A stretch of 64,000 nucleotides of DNA from Gymnogyps californianus (lineage: Eukaryota; Chordata; Aves; Accipitriformes; Cathartidae), in NCBI RefSeq assembly GCF_018139145.2, contig NC_059483.1, positions 4,899,001-4,963,000 on the forward strand, given 5' to 3'. The notes under the pieces are model-generated. The model was not told the origin of the DNA. It saw only the letters and a list, made by a program, of their open reading frames with translations, and searched no databases. Of the stretch, positions 47,901-58,944 are shown in pieces; the first letter of the stretch is position 1; each line of letters opens with the position of its first letter. Made by a program: the position numbers and the translations under genes.

Positions 47901-50900
47901 TTTTAAGAATAATGACATTTTACATGTACTGCTGGCTTTAGGACCCTCTCTGAAAGCCAAAAGTCTTGAGCTGTTTTCACGAAGCAAGGCACTTTAGCTT
48001 GAGCTTTGTTGATTCAAGTTTCTGTTGCTTGGTGAAAAGGGACAGAATTCCACTAAAATACTGTTTTTTTGTGATTGCTGTTGTATTTTAAAGGCTTTGT
48101 GCATGGGCTAGATATTCCCAGTACGGAAACCAATTCAGTTATTTAACATCTGCATTGCAATATAATTTTTAATGCTGTCCTGTGGCCATTTCAATGCACA
48201 TAATATAATTACTGCTTCATATTCACAAAGGTTCTTAAATTGCTGCCAGAATGTTATCTTAAATAGTTTGCCAGCAGTCTTGAATGTTGAATTAGATAAT
48301 ACTTGTTTTACGGTCTCCTCTTAAAATCAGGTTGAATCATCTTGGAACATCAGGAAGCTGAGTGCAACATTGTGCTGGCTGGAGGTAAGTTAAAACTTAA
48401 GTTTTGCATTATGTGTTTGCGTATTAGTTGGTTTTGGTATTTTATGTTGCTTTTGTGGAAAGTTTACTCTTTCAGTATTGAAGATGAATTAAGTGTATGT
48501 CCTCTTTTTAATAAATGTTACAAGAAATTGATCATGACTTCTGGGCTCCCAGCTACTAGTAGCCTTAAGAGGCTGGAGTATGACCTCTTGTCTGTCTCCG
48601 GTGCTGGGCCTTCTTCTGGCCCATTCTGGAAAAGCTAAGGATAGGCACTACAATAAAGCTGCTCGTCTACACACTGTCCCTAGCTCCTGGGCTTGATTCA
48701 CAAGTCCTGACCTTTATTTAGGAAATAACTGTAATTATTCCTCACATATGGCCACAGTATGTTTTTGCAACTCCATGCTTAGGGCAAGAAAATATAGACT
48801 TCTAGCTCCTTGATCAGAAGTCATAGATATCTTCCCATTTAGCTGGCTAAAGCATGTTAAAGTAGAAGGGGCACAAAGGGCATAAAACCAGGGAATGTGA
48901 TTTCTTAGTGTTCTTGTGTCCTTTAAGTCCTACCTCAGATATATGTTTTAATAACTTTTGAAGATGGCAGGCCTTAATAAAGCACTTATTGTTCACTTAT
49001 TGTTCACTTCTGGGGGTTTTGACTGCTGAGCCTTTCTTCAGCCTTCCTAGTTCATCATTCTGCACTTCTAGCTTGCTCTTTTTCTTGGCTGGAAATCTTG
49101 GCTTCTGTCTTCTCCATTCTGCTGTGTGGCTTCAGAGTACATTGGAGAGTGGAACTGGGAAGCCCACAAGTAAATGCAAACCCAACGATAGGAAAAGCTC
49201 TTAGAACTCAATCAAAAGGTGTTCGGGTTTTTTTTTCCACCTATCATGGAGAAGCTGAATTCCATATTCTTGTAGCAAAAAAACCTCAGTTCTGTAGTTG
49301 TAGAACTGTTGTCTCATTAAGGCTTTAATGATTGTGTGAGCTTTCAGACACGCACTGAATACTTCTGTTTCGGGTTTCTTGCAGAGTTAGTTAGTGGACA
49401 TGTGTTGCTTTACCCGCCCCCTTCTTTTCAGCGTTATTGCCACATCCCTATTTGTTTAGTTGTTGCTAGCCCTTTGAAACCAACATAGACTAGAGGAAGA
49501 GAACTGAATTCTATTCTTTGCAGTTTCAGATTGTTTACTGAAAGCACACAGGCCTGTGTAATTAAGTTGTTACAGAGCTGGAAGTGGAAGGGACTTAACC
49601 TGGCCTGTAATCCATTATTTCTTATGATGGCAGCAACCTAGAAAGGACTGTCCCGTCCTCATTCCTGAAATTACTGAGCCAAGTCTCAGTTTGCAGGATC
49701 AAAAATGAAATTTGACAGGATTTTTGGGTTCAGTCCTTCAAACATTTCTAGTAGTGGCGAATGTTATAGATATAACTCGTTCTATGACAACGGGTTTTCT
49801 AGATCAGTTAGTTTTAATTTGTTTCCAATTGAATGTTCTGCAGTAGCAGGTCACAAGGGAGTGCAGTTAAAATGCAGTGATTGCCTTAACTCTCAAATTT
49901 TTTTCAGATCCATATCCTAACATAGTGAAGGAGTTTTCTGCATGTGCTTATCCTATAATATAGCAGTTCTTGGCGCAGCCTGTGCCAACAGTATATTTCA
50001 CACCCAGAAAATTCAGTCTCCTGGCACCAAGCTGTTAATAACTATATCTGTTATACAAACCATGTAGAGGCGGGTGTTTTCATCAATCTGTAAACAAAAT
50101 TGCCTCAGCTATGGTTTGTTTGAACTGACTGCCATTTTGCTGTGCATGACATGTACACACCTTAGACTCTAAATATTAAATACCAAAACATAAATGATTT
50201 AAATGCTTACCAGCGATCCATTAAAATGAAAAATGGGTTGAGGTAGTCATATAATGCAAAAAAGTGCTGGCCGTCAGCAAAGCGTTTTTATTAATTTTAA
50301 TAAATTGAGAATTCGAGATGAAATAGGTATTTTTATTTGAATTCATAAATGGAATATTTTGTCTTGAAAAGTGAAAGCTGGAAAAGAAATCACTCTCTTA
50401 AGAAAATCTTTAATAACTCATTAATGCCTCTGGCCTGAGTAAATTAGAGGTCTTCCTCACTCATAGAGGAGGACAATGAACTGCTTTCCCTAGGCAGATA
50501 TATTTATCCCTGTCTTGAATATCTATAATTTTCATGAAAGGCAGAGTCATGTATCATTTTTAAAGATCTTATATGTACACATGTATTTTGTTAATATCAT
50601 GTGGTTTTAATTTTTCGTTATTCTTAAAAGGCTTTTTATAGCTTCCCCTTAATATATATAATAATGTGGGACAGATGTAATTTATTGCTTTAATCTAAAG
50701 AATGGCAAAGTCTTGAGTTAGATGTTTTATTCTAATGTTCTCTACATTCTTTTTTTTAATTCAAAACCACTAAAACGTATAGGACTTCTGTTATCCTGCC
50801 ATGCAAACTAAATGTGCAGTGTCTTGTTTCTATTTAACATGTTGATTTCCATATCTATTAAAATACAGATTTTTAGATGCATAATATATAAAAATGTGCT

Positions 50901-53900
50901 TTTTCCCTATTCTGCTATGACTTTTTTCCTTAAAGGAAAACAAACAAAAAAGCCTAATTCTTTGTATTGAAAAGCACACAGACTAATTCAGATTTTTCAC
51001 TGATATGCACAGAGTTTCACTAGCATTCATGATGTCCTGGTATCTTTCGGAAGAAGAGTGCTATGCTATCCCCTATACAGACATTTTGGATTAGTGACAC
51101 GTGCCTTCAATGATACTGTCATGATACTGCAACTAGGTAAGTTTTTTAGGGATTGGAAGTGATGCCTATATAGCCACATTGTTTGTATGTCTGTTTTTTT
51201 AATAACTTCTGAATCCTTTGGCCAGTTTTACCCAAACTTGATAGATATTGACATTTCTGAACATCTTGTGGTTTTGTGAAAATGGGGCTGGGGAGAAGAG
51301 AGAACAAAATTAGTGTCCTTACCAGGAAAAAGCCCCTGAAGCAACTCTTTTATTAGCCAGCAGATAATACATGCAGTTGTGGTGTAAATTCAGCTGTTAT
51401 TCACGCCAGAAAATCTACACAGAAGAAATGTTATGAATGTCTCATCCTTAGAAAAATCTTTGATCAGATCTTGTATCTTGGTAAATCAGGATAGTCCAGC
51501 TGTGATTTGTAAAGCTTTAGGAAAAAGATCTTTAAAGTATTTTTCTCTATACTGTACTTGTCTGTAAAGAGATTTCTCTGTTGGAAAAAAACATTTTAAT
51601 GAAGCTTTTGTTACGGTAGGTTAGACACTGTACATTTTTTAGACTCTATTCTAAAGGTGTCTAAGTTTTTATTTCAAAGCAGGGTCACTTACTTTTACAA
51701 CTATAGCAGCAGTCCTGTTGTTTTCTGTTGTTCTTTGTGTTCTTTAATTACCTGACTGAAACACTGTTAAAAAAGATTGGAAGGATTTGTCTCCATCTAA
51801 GGGAAATTTTTAAAGCATCATCATCTTCAGTTGTTCCAGCTGTTCTGTTTGATTAAGTTCTGCTCATCATGGTTTTGCAGTTGCAAATCTGGGCAGCTTC
51901 CCTGCATGATTTACTGTTTGGAAGAACTATTGTTTTAATTTAGCCCTTGTCAGTGAAGTTAGGATTTTGACAGAAAGGAAGCTTACCCTAATGTTGAATT
52001 CCTGTTCTTGCCAGTTTCTTTTTCTAGAATTAGATCTTCTGTTGTTTTGTTGTTGTTTTTTTTTTTAAACTGAGCCAGTCCACTAATTATTTTCTTTTTT
52101 CCTGTTCAAAATAACTGTATTTGACATCTAGCCGTCTTAATTCCTAAACTGTTCCATTGTGTGTGCCAGTTTAGCATTGCCATACAGAATCACACATTTG
52201 AGGGCAAGGGGTAGTTTTGTGGTTCATATTCAGTGTTACAGTTCTTTGTAGGATTAAGGCAAAATGGTTGAGATGACTTTGTGGTAAGTCTAGTGGTAGT
52301 CTGGGAAGAACAGAAATCTTGAATTTGTATCAGCATCAAAACTTGTTTTGCATCATTGTTCTTTTAGTACTTCCTATATAATTTTTTTCTCTTAGGACTA
52401 GAGGCCAAAATCTCTGACTTGCGTATGTTATCTTAGTTCTCTGCTTGTTCTTAGGAAAATAAGACAGTTCTAAATAACAGCCAAGTAGAGCTGTTCATAA
52501 AAAACAAGCAGTGAATACCATGAAAACTATTCTGTTGAAAAATAAATAAATAATAATTAAAAACATTTAAAACTGAAGAATAAAAAACTGACTACACACT
52601 ACATATTTGTAGCTTTGTTTTGTTTCACATTCAGGAGTGGAGCTGTCATCTTAATGACTGAAAATTATTCTTTCAGCAGTGACATTCTTTTTATATATTC
52701 CCTGTTTATTCCATTCAGCTTTCATGTAACAGTACAAATTTTCAAACCTATAGTTATTCCAGCTTCACTTGTGCAGTTGTACACAACCATGTTTATATCT
52801 TGGGTTGTTAAAGTTACTTGCAACTTTTCTATGTATTGTGAGTTACTACTTTCAAAAAAAGCGTTCAGTATTAGTGGTTTTTTGGTTTTTTTTTTGACAG
52901 AAGAATCACTGAGAAGCAGCTCTTTGGTGGTTTATTTTCAATGCTTGTGAGCTGCAGGATTAAAAAAAAAAACAAATGGCAATAGTAATCTCTACTACTG
53001 CCAAAAACTATTGATGATTCAAAATGCCATTTACATTATAACAGTCAGGTAGTGAAGTTTTAAGGGGAAGATATATGCTGTCCCTCTTCACTTATCTGCA
53101 CTGGCTTATGCTGCAGTTCATATGTGTGAAAGAATAAAATTCTGATAACAAAACTGAAATCATAGAGCGCTGCCAGCCTTTTGGATTTTTTTCTTAAGAG
53201 GATGGTACATGAGAGGTAAGCTATTAGCTTTTCTTTTAATGTTATGATGGAAAATGGTATTGGAGTGAACGTTCAATGATCCAACAAAATATTTTCAGTA
53301 GTTTGGTAAGGGAGGTGGCATCTACAATAACTGTGTGTCAGGTTTCCTACTCCGTCCTCCTACTTTGGACATGTGGCTGCTGTTGCCTCCTTACCCTCTG
53401 CTTCCAAAATACAGTGGCCCCAGTAGTGCTTATCGTCGTGGTCTCCCTGTGTCACCCATGATGGTCTTGCTCCAACAGCAAAGTCCCCGTTTTCTCTGAA
53501 GGAGTAATTTGAGTATGCTAACTCATTCTCTACTGGGATGGGAGATAGGCTAGCCTTGTTTTTTCTGACCTCAGTGATTTGCATAAAAATTACTGCCATA
53601 AGCTTTAAAAGAAATTCAACTTTATTTACTTGATGGTTAGAATAGCTTAGAAGCAGTGGAAGAAGTTAAGAAATGCAGCAGGTCTGGCTTCATTCTGTGC
53701 ATGTCTGTGCTGTGCTGGTTGCCTGGGAAACGGTGCAGGATTGGGTGACCGGCTGCCTCCGCAGAGCTGGCCGTGGATCTTCAAGACACTGAAAAGGCAT
53801 GTGCAAGCCTCAAGAAAAGAGAACATGTGCCCATTTCAACTGGAGTTGTTAATAGTGGAGAAGAGGGGACACTCTTGAGTATGAGCTGTGATAATCTCCA

Positions 53901-56900
53901 GGTGCTGCCTGGGAAGCAGACACCAATGTATTACTTCTTTCATGTGGATGTAAATGTATTGGGAGGGGCATTAGCAAGTTAGCAGTGTAGTGATAAAGGT
54001 AACGGTGATTGATGTTAACTTCTGAAAGTTCTGGGGTTTCTGTATCAAGTTAGTATTTACTACTGTGGTGCATGTATAGTGTGAAAAGCACTAAGTTTTT
54101 TAAGTAGCCAACTACCAAAGAATTAGGAAAGATACAAAATGGATGTATTACCTGTCTATAATTAGAAGTGAGGCAGAGGGGAAGTGTGTGTCTATGTATT
54201 ATTAAAAGAAATAGATTTGTAGATAATGCTTGTACTGCCCAGGCACAGCTCTTCAGTCAAAATGTTTCCTCCTTCAAACTTCAGTGGAAGTTGAGCTATG
54301 CTTTTGAGGAATTTCTGTTTTTATAAAATACTTAGCAAACTATGCAATGTGCAAAACATAGTAGTTGTAGATAGCATTAAATACTGTTACCCTCTTTGTT
54401 TACTGGAAATGATGCCTCACCAGTTTGGCACTGTATTGCAATATATGTGTGACGAACATAGGTAAAAGTGACTGTCAAGTAACAGATAATGAATTCAATT
54501 AAATAGTACCACAAAACTATTCCTTTTCATGTAGATGCAAGAGGACTGTTGTTTAACTTAAAGAAAGAATCGGTTTGAGTTGACCTCATCCTGACTTGAG
54601 GTTTCTTTCAGGATGCTGGTAACGGAAGCTGGGACATAGTATAATACAATGTTTTGATGATAATAATAAGCACAGTAAACGAATTTATTTAAAGATAGTA
54701 AAGAATTCTGATGGGACTGAATTGTTATGCCTCAAGTTATGTGACTTTAAAAATATTAGTGCTATGTTGGTGGACCACTTCCAAGGTACAGGATACTGCA
54801 TTTTTAAGCTATTAAGGATCCTTGCGTGTGGTTGAAACACTTTTTATTTTGAATTAAGACTCCCTGCCAAAGTGTTAATTGTAAGACGAATGCATTAAGC
54901 TGATTAATGTTGAGGTCCTCAGCAGATTTTTTCATATGCTGTTTTAGTGATCGATAATACCTAAAATACTTCAGCAAAACTGTTCAAAATTCAGCGTAGT
55001 TATCTAGGATATCTACTATATTTATCTGTTCTTTGGATAGCATTAAAAAAGGGAATGAAATGCAGTGGTACACCCAGCTACAATGCTATTTCCAACAAAA
55101 GGTGTATACTGCATTTGACAGTTGACTAACAAAAATTTATCAGGTATGGTTTTTATGTAAATATATGGAGCCCTTTTTCTTTTCAGTAGACCTGTAATTA
55201 GTAAGTGGTGTGGGTAGGTTCTGTCAGTATTTACTGACACCGTGTTACCATTGCGTAATACTGATTTGGAAGTTATCATCTATGAGCTAATAATAAAGAG
55301 AAAACTCATTTGTGCTCTTTTCTGCAAGATAACATGTGCTTTGCTTCTTTCCATACAGAAGTTAACACGAATAGATTTAGGATTATATAATTACCTTTTG
55401 AAGAGAGATAGTACTGTTGCCTAGCTGGGTAAGTTATTACCAGGGCGTTTTCATTTAAAAGTCCGGAAGAGTTCTTTTCTTGTTTTTAAGAATGCTGTTC
55501 TCTCTTTTTGAGACGGTAAAGTTCAGTTTATCTTCAGATGAATGCTCCTCCTTCTTGAAAATGTGGAAAAACATACAGAAGTCTGCAGGAAAAATAACTT
55601 AATGCAAAACAGAATGATGGGACTATTAATTTCCTTTGCTTCCAAATATTCAGTATGAAAGCTGGTAGAATTTTGTGATGGTGTAAAATCAGTAGGTGGT
55701 TATATCAAATGGCAGATACGGAGCTAGGGTCAAATTGTATCCTTTTTTGAACTGATCTGTGGAAAGAGGACTGGATTTCTGAAACTGTAGAATTAAAGTT
55801 GTGGGCTGTCATCTACCAGCTGTCATAGCAGTGAACTCCAGAAGAACCCAGTGATCTGCAGACATGTGCTCTGACTTTTATGATTTTTGCCTTGTCTGCT
55901 CAGCCTCTCTGCTGCTTTTCCTCTGAAGTTGCAACTCATCCTCTCCCCAACAGCAGTGTCATGATTTTTAATGGCAGGAAAAGAAAACCACCTTTGTCTC
56001 AGAAAAACAATGGGTTAGTACTTAGATTTGGTATCCCGTCTTGATATATATTCCAATCTCAAGTTGGTTGTTATCCTCCTTTACCTCTAACATAGCTCTT
56101 CATGCCAAAAAATAGTGGGTATTAGAGTCTGTCTTAAGTCATATACTTTTAAGTTCTACATCTTAAATTTTAATAGCTTAGAAGATCAAGTATTTTTGAT
56201 TCTGTTACAGAAGTTGGAATCTTTTTATTCGTACTTTTAAATATAACTAGTTGTTTTTTTGAATAATCAGGAAATAGTATCTGTACATGACAAGCAGGGT
56301 ATTTATTGTTCAGTGTAATGCAGAGCTGTAACTTTACACAGAAGATATGCAAAAACTGACTTAAAAAGAAATCATTCATATTTTCCTGAGGTTATTATCA
56401 AAGTTTCTTGTGCCTGCTTTTAAACATTTATTGCTGTTTTTCTAAACAGACAATTTTTCTTCACCTTTGAACTTAAAAGTGTTTGCTTCTTTAAGCTATG
56501 TGAAGAAAATGAAATCGGTTATCCTTGACGTCTTCATCTTCTGTTCCATGGCTTTCTTAACTCCAGTATACAGTGAATTTTAAAAAATGACAATCCTAGG
56601 GCTACAAAAGCAATACGACTTTTAAAACTAGCACATTTTAGGTTTGCTTTGATAGACAGCCTTTCAGTGAGTTGGACTGACATAGCTGCCAAAAAAGCCC
56701 CTAGCCTGTTCATCTTTGGGCTTCATCAGTTCTCTGATCCAGTTTGCTGTATAGTTTCACAAATACTTGCACTGGCACATAACAAAAAGCTGTGGAAAAG
56801 GGGGAGGTAAAGAAGTGCAAAAAAGAGTACTTAAGCCAGTGTAAGTAATAATACTACTGAATACATAACCACAGCCTGAAAGTTAAGACCAGATGTCTAC

Positions 56901-58944
56901 TGAAGACTGAAGTAGATATCCAAAGACAGAACCTATGGTGTGGAATTTCACAGGAATAGGCCAAGAATCATCTGTATGTTATGGAATATCCTACATTAAG
57001 GCTTAAATAGTGTTCACTCTTCAGCTCTTATTTTTTATTGCTGTGGTAAGGAGTTAAATGCAGTTTTGTGTAAGGACTTCATGTTTATAGGATGCACGTA
57101 TAAGATGCATATTCTGAAAGCGGAATTTTGGTAGTTTGCTGTGCTCCGTGTGTTTGCCTGTATGTAGGGTTCCCTATTTTATTAAGTCTGGCTAGATTTT
57201 CAGCCTCTCTGATTAGAGGCCCATTAAGCTACTATAATCTTTAATTTATGAAGAAAGACTACTTTTATTGAGAATTAGTGTTATAGTCACTAATTTACAT
57301 TGTTACTTGGCAGATGAGTAACAGTAGTGGATGTTGTAAATGGTTTGGGCTGGCAGCTTGACAGCTAGAACCTTAAAAAATTAGCAAAATTTTAATTCCA
57401 CATATCATTTCTTTTTAAAAGAGCACACTTCTTTTTAGTCAAAATAGTCAAGTTTGACAAGCTTAGCTTGACAAGCATTGATGGTGATACAATCTAAAAG
57501 TTCATCAGTTATATTTGGGATTTTATGTGTTCTTTCCTGACTTTTCTTCAACTGGTCCCTTCCAAACCAGTGGGTTTTTTCAGTTGTTGTGTTTGCCATA
57601 GCTTTTTACTCTCCATGTTCTTTCTCCTTATTGCCATCTTCCACATCCTTTAATTTTCATTCTCTGTCTATATTTTTTCAGCATGGAATTACTTAAAAAC
57701 AAACAAATTTTGTGCTTGAACAGCAGGGGGAGTTCTGATCCTTTTTTTTTTTTTTTTTTTTTTAAATCTGTAAAATGTAATTTCATCCATGTTCAGGTTT
57801 CATAGCCTAGGAGGAGCCAGCCTCTTGGGAGAGGGTTATTAGATTCCATTTGCAATAGTGGCTGTTTTCATTTGTGTGGTTTTTTTTTTTTTCCTCCCCC
57901 CATTAAACAGTGAAAATATTTTTTTTTTAATGTTCCAGCACTTTAACCCTTTAGCAACTTTCATCAGAAAACCAAGGGAGGAGATTCCAGCTAATTGGAG
58001 GTTACATTAATCAGTTGTCTTCATAAACAATGGTTGCATATGAAGAAAATTAAACTGACTACAGAAAGATTTCTGGTTGTGGAATGAGAAAACATTCAAG
58101 TTTTTAATCTTTTACTGCATTTATCAACTGTATGTCAAATGGCACCTTCTTGAGCCTGAAGAGAGGTTTTCTTTCTGGGGGCTCAATTTGCCAAATTATT
58201 CTGTAACTAACAGAAGTAGGAAAAGTTCTGCTTAATTTAAGGCAATGGTTAGATGTTAGGTGATGGTATCGCTTACATTGGCTTACACAATTGCTGTGGC
58301 TCCTGCGTGCTTGACCCTGCTGTGGGCTGTGTGTTCCCAAACTTACTATTTTCCAGCACAGGTATTTGTGTAGGCATACAAGGAAATAGGTTTTCTCTTT
58401 CTTCAGATAAATGATGGGGCATAACTTCTTGTTATTTGTGAGCTACTTTTCAGCTTGCCTTTTTTTATTTTTTATTTTTTTAAATATGGTGCACTGTATG
58501 ACTGTGCTAAAGTTTGGGCTGGCACAGCTCAGAGAAGTGGGAAAGCTGGGGGAGGGGGCTTCTTCAGCTGCAGAGAATTACACGCATGACTATGCCTTGA
58601 GGCTTTAGTCTTGCAGAGAGATTCCTACTGAATTCAGAGGTTCCACATCGATGTGGATACTGAAGGGCATAGTCATATTACTGCTGTTCTGAGACTGTGA
58701 ATCAACTTAAAGTTACAAGATGGTTGTAGACAGCATGGTTATTAAAGCCTCAAAGGTGAGAAGATGGTAAAGATTATCTATGATGATTTCTAGTGAATTA
58801 CAAAAATAAAAATCTATTTCCAGGAAAAGCTGCAGTTTTGAAGTGTCTGCTGGACATTCACAAGATTTTTATGGAGAATGACCCTGCCTACATCCTTAAT
58901 GATCTCTTCATTACAGACTATTGCATCTGGATTCAAAAAACCAA
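28742..58944 (+). CDS. SHQ1: SHQ1 gene, ten coding exons (3' end outside window)
   Basis: SHQ1 is the dedicated chaperone of the pseudouridine synthase dyskerin (NAP57). It holds dyskerin until H/ACA snoRNP, scaRNP and telomerase RNP assembly. Coding segments: 28742-28884, 29924-29988, 30878-31000, 31799-31950, 33583-33695, 35707-35834, 46366-46520, 48331-48384, 51013-51136 and 58824-58944. They total 1178 nt (392 codons plus 2) with all phases matching. The N-terminal CS (p23-like) domain starts at [17 protein letters not shown]. An acidic linker with six Glu leads to [11 protein letters not shown], followed by the conserved SHQ1 domain ([21 protein letters not shown]-like, [14 protein letters not shown]). 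The human protein has 577 residues, so roughly 180 residues, mostly the Ser/Glu-rich tail, are beyond 64000. Identity is recognised from family knowledge. Confidence 0.95.
28885..29923 (+). other. SHQ1 intron 2 (GC-AG type)
   Basis: 1.0 kb, from GCAAGT to TTTTTTACCGCAG. No element recognised inside. Confidence 0.8.
29924..29988 (+). CDS. SHQ1: SHQ1 exon 3
   Basis: 65 nt, phase 2 to 1. It encodes (R)[19 protein letters not shown] with DK, part of the CS domain. The donor is AAAG|GTATTA, weaker than consensus. Confidence 0.93.
29989..30877 (+). other. SHQ1 intron 3
   Basis: 0.9 kb, AT-rich; nothing recognised. Confidence 0.7.
30878..31000 (+). CDS. SHQ1: SHQ1 exon 4
   Basis: 123 nt, phase 1 to 1. 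It encodes [40 protein letters not shown] and I, closing the CS domain. The acceptor is TTTCCTTTAAG and the donor GATAG|GTATGA. The exon is symmetric. Confidence 0.94.
31001..31798 (+). other. SHQ1 intron 4
   Basis: 0.8 kb, AT-rich. A stretch near 31500-31600 faintly resembles old amniote repeats but is too decayed to call. Confidence 0.6.
31799..31950 (+). CDS. SHQ1: SHQ1 exon 5 (acidic linker)
   Basis: 152 nt, phase 1 to 0. It encodes [40 protein letters not shown] and [11 protein letters not shown]. Six consecutive Glu codons lie at 31819-31836, directly before the conserved FDWEIEQTP. The acceptor ATATATAG has a weak pyrimidine tract; the donor is CTGCAG|GTAGAT. Confidence 0.94.
31951..33582 (+). 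other. SHQ1 intron 5
   Basis: 1.6 kb, AT-rich; nothing recognised. Confidence 0.7.
33583..33695 (+). CDS. SHQ1: SHQ1 exon 6
   Basis: 113 nt, phase 0 to 2. It encodes [37 protein letters not shown] and part of Leu. The acceptor is TTCCATTTGCAG and the donor TACCT|GTGAGT. Confidence 0.95.
33696..35706 (+). other. SHQ1 intron 6
   Basis: 2.0 kb. T-rich before the acceptor (35695-35706). Nothing else recognised. A 98-codon open frame at 35063-35359 shows no conserved features. Confidence 0.7.
35707..35834 (+). CDS. SHQ1: SHQ1 exon 7
   Basis: 128 nt, phase 2 to 1. It encodes [40 protein letters not shown] and TF. The acceptor is TTTTTTTTCTAG and the donor TTTG|GTGAGA. Confidence 0.94.
38138..38920 (-). 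other. 260-codon antisense ORF of unknown nature
   Basis: The longest uninterrupted frame in the window outside the GC islands; it lies antisense in SHQ1 intron 7. The predicted protein is Leu/Ser/Cys/His-rich, with no signal peptide, membrane segment or motif I recognise. It contains stretches such as [20 protein letters not shown]. Codon usage looks unremarkable. It may be chance, an exon of an antisense transcript, or a decayed mobile-element ORF. I assign no function. Confidence 0.3.
39290..39720 (+). repeat. T29 run and pyrimidine-rich belt
   Basis: A run of 29 T at 39290-39318 is followed by strongly T/C-biased sequence from about 39400 to 39700 on the plus strand. The open frames on the plus strand here are Phe/Leu/Ser-rich composition artefacts. 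Confidence 0.85.
41590..41715 (+). repeat. CR1-like LINE 3' tail
   Basis: The order of motifs resembles the 3' end of sauropsid CR1: AATTCAAGACTTGGCTTGAC, then GGACCATAAGCC, CTAGACCAGCTGATTATCAG, AGGTCCTTCCTGACC, and a TTCTGTAATTTTCTGAG end recalling the ATTCTRTG repeats. Divergence is high, so it is an old copy. Confidence 0.6.
44903..44964 (+). repeat. 62-base poly-C homopolymer
   Basis: Sixty-two uninterrupted C follow TTTGGTCCT. It could form an i-motif on this strand and G-quadruplexes on the other, or be an assembly or basecalling artefact. The exact length is unreliable. Confidence 0.9.
46366..46520 (+). CDS. SHQ1: SHQ1 exon 8
   Basis: 155 nt, phase 1 to 0. It encodes [40 protein letters not shown] and [12 protein letters not shown], core SHQ1-domain helices. 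The acceptor is TTTACTTTTTATAG and the donor AAGAAT|GTAAGT. Confidence 0.96.
46521..48330 (+). other. SHQ1 intron 8
   Basis: 1.8 kb. Contains a short GT microsatellite near 47055-47071 and a MIR-like SINE remnant in reverse orientation (about 47745-47885). Confidence 0.7.
47745..47885 (-). repeat. MIR-like SINE remnant, reverse
   Basis: On the minus strand it reads GTGTGGTCTAGTGGGATGAT, then CAGGGC, AGCCAGGAAGCC, a decayed ATCTATAATCCTGGCCC, and later GTGTGGCCTGAATGTC. This is the 5' half layout of amniote MIR-type SINEs (GTCTAGTGG, GGAGTCAGG, TTCTATTCCTGGCTC, GTGTGACC). Divergent but ordered. Confidence 0.55.
48331..48384 (+). CDS. SHQ1: SHQ1 exon 9 (54 nt)
   Basis: Small symmetric exon, phase 0 to 0, encoding [18 protein letters not shown]. 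It matches the conserved VESAWNIRKLSPTLCWFE region of SHQ1. The acceptor TTAAAATCAG is weak; the donor GGAG|GTAAGT is strong. Confidence 0.95.
48385..51012 (+). other. SHQ1 intron 9
   Basis: 2.6 kb, AT-rich. A small direct repeat of CACTTATTGTT lies near 48983-49004. No other element recognised. Confidence 0.7.
51013..51136 (+). CDS. SHQ1: SHQ1 exon 10
   Basis: 124 nt, phase 0 to 1. It encodes [40 protein letters not shown] and L. The acceptor TGATATGCACAG is weak; the donor CTAG|GTAAGT is strong. Confidence 0.96.
51137..58823 (+). other. SHQ1 intron 10
   Basis: 7.7 kb. Contains a less AT-rich island at about 53280-53990 with an RFX-type X-box and an octamer motif, a T22 run at 57742-57763, and A/T-rich tracts. 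No exon required. Confidence 0.7.
53718..53731 (+). promoter_or_regulatory. RFX-type X-box motif
   Basis: GTTGCCTGGGAAAC has both X-box half-sites (GTTGCC and GGAAAC) at the usual 2-bp spacing. A single motif in an intron is weak evidence of function. Confidence 0.4.
58824..58944 (+). CDS. SHQ1: SHQ1 exon 11 (last coding exon in window)
   Basis: 121 nt, phase 1 to 2. It encodes [40 protein letters not shown] and part of Lys. The acceptor is AATCTATTTCCAG and the donor ACCAA|GTAAGT. The following exon or exons are outside the window. Confidence 0.96.
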
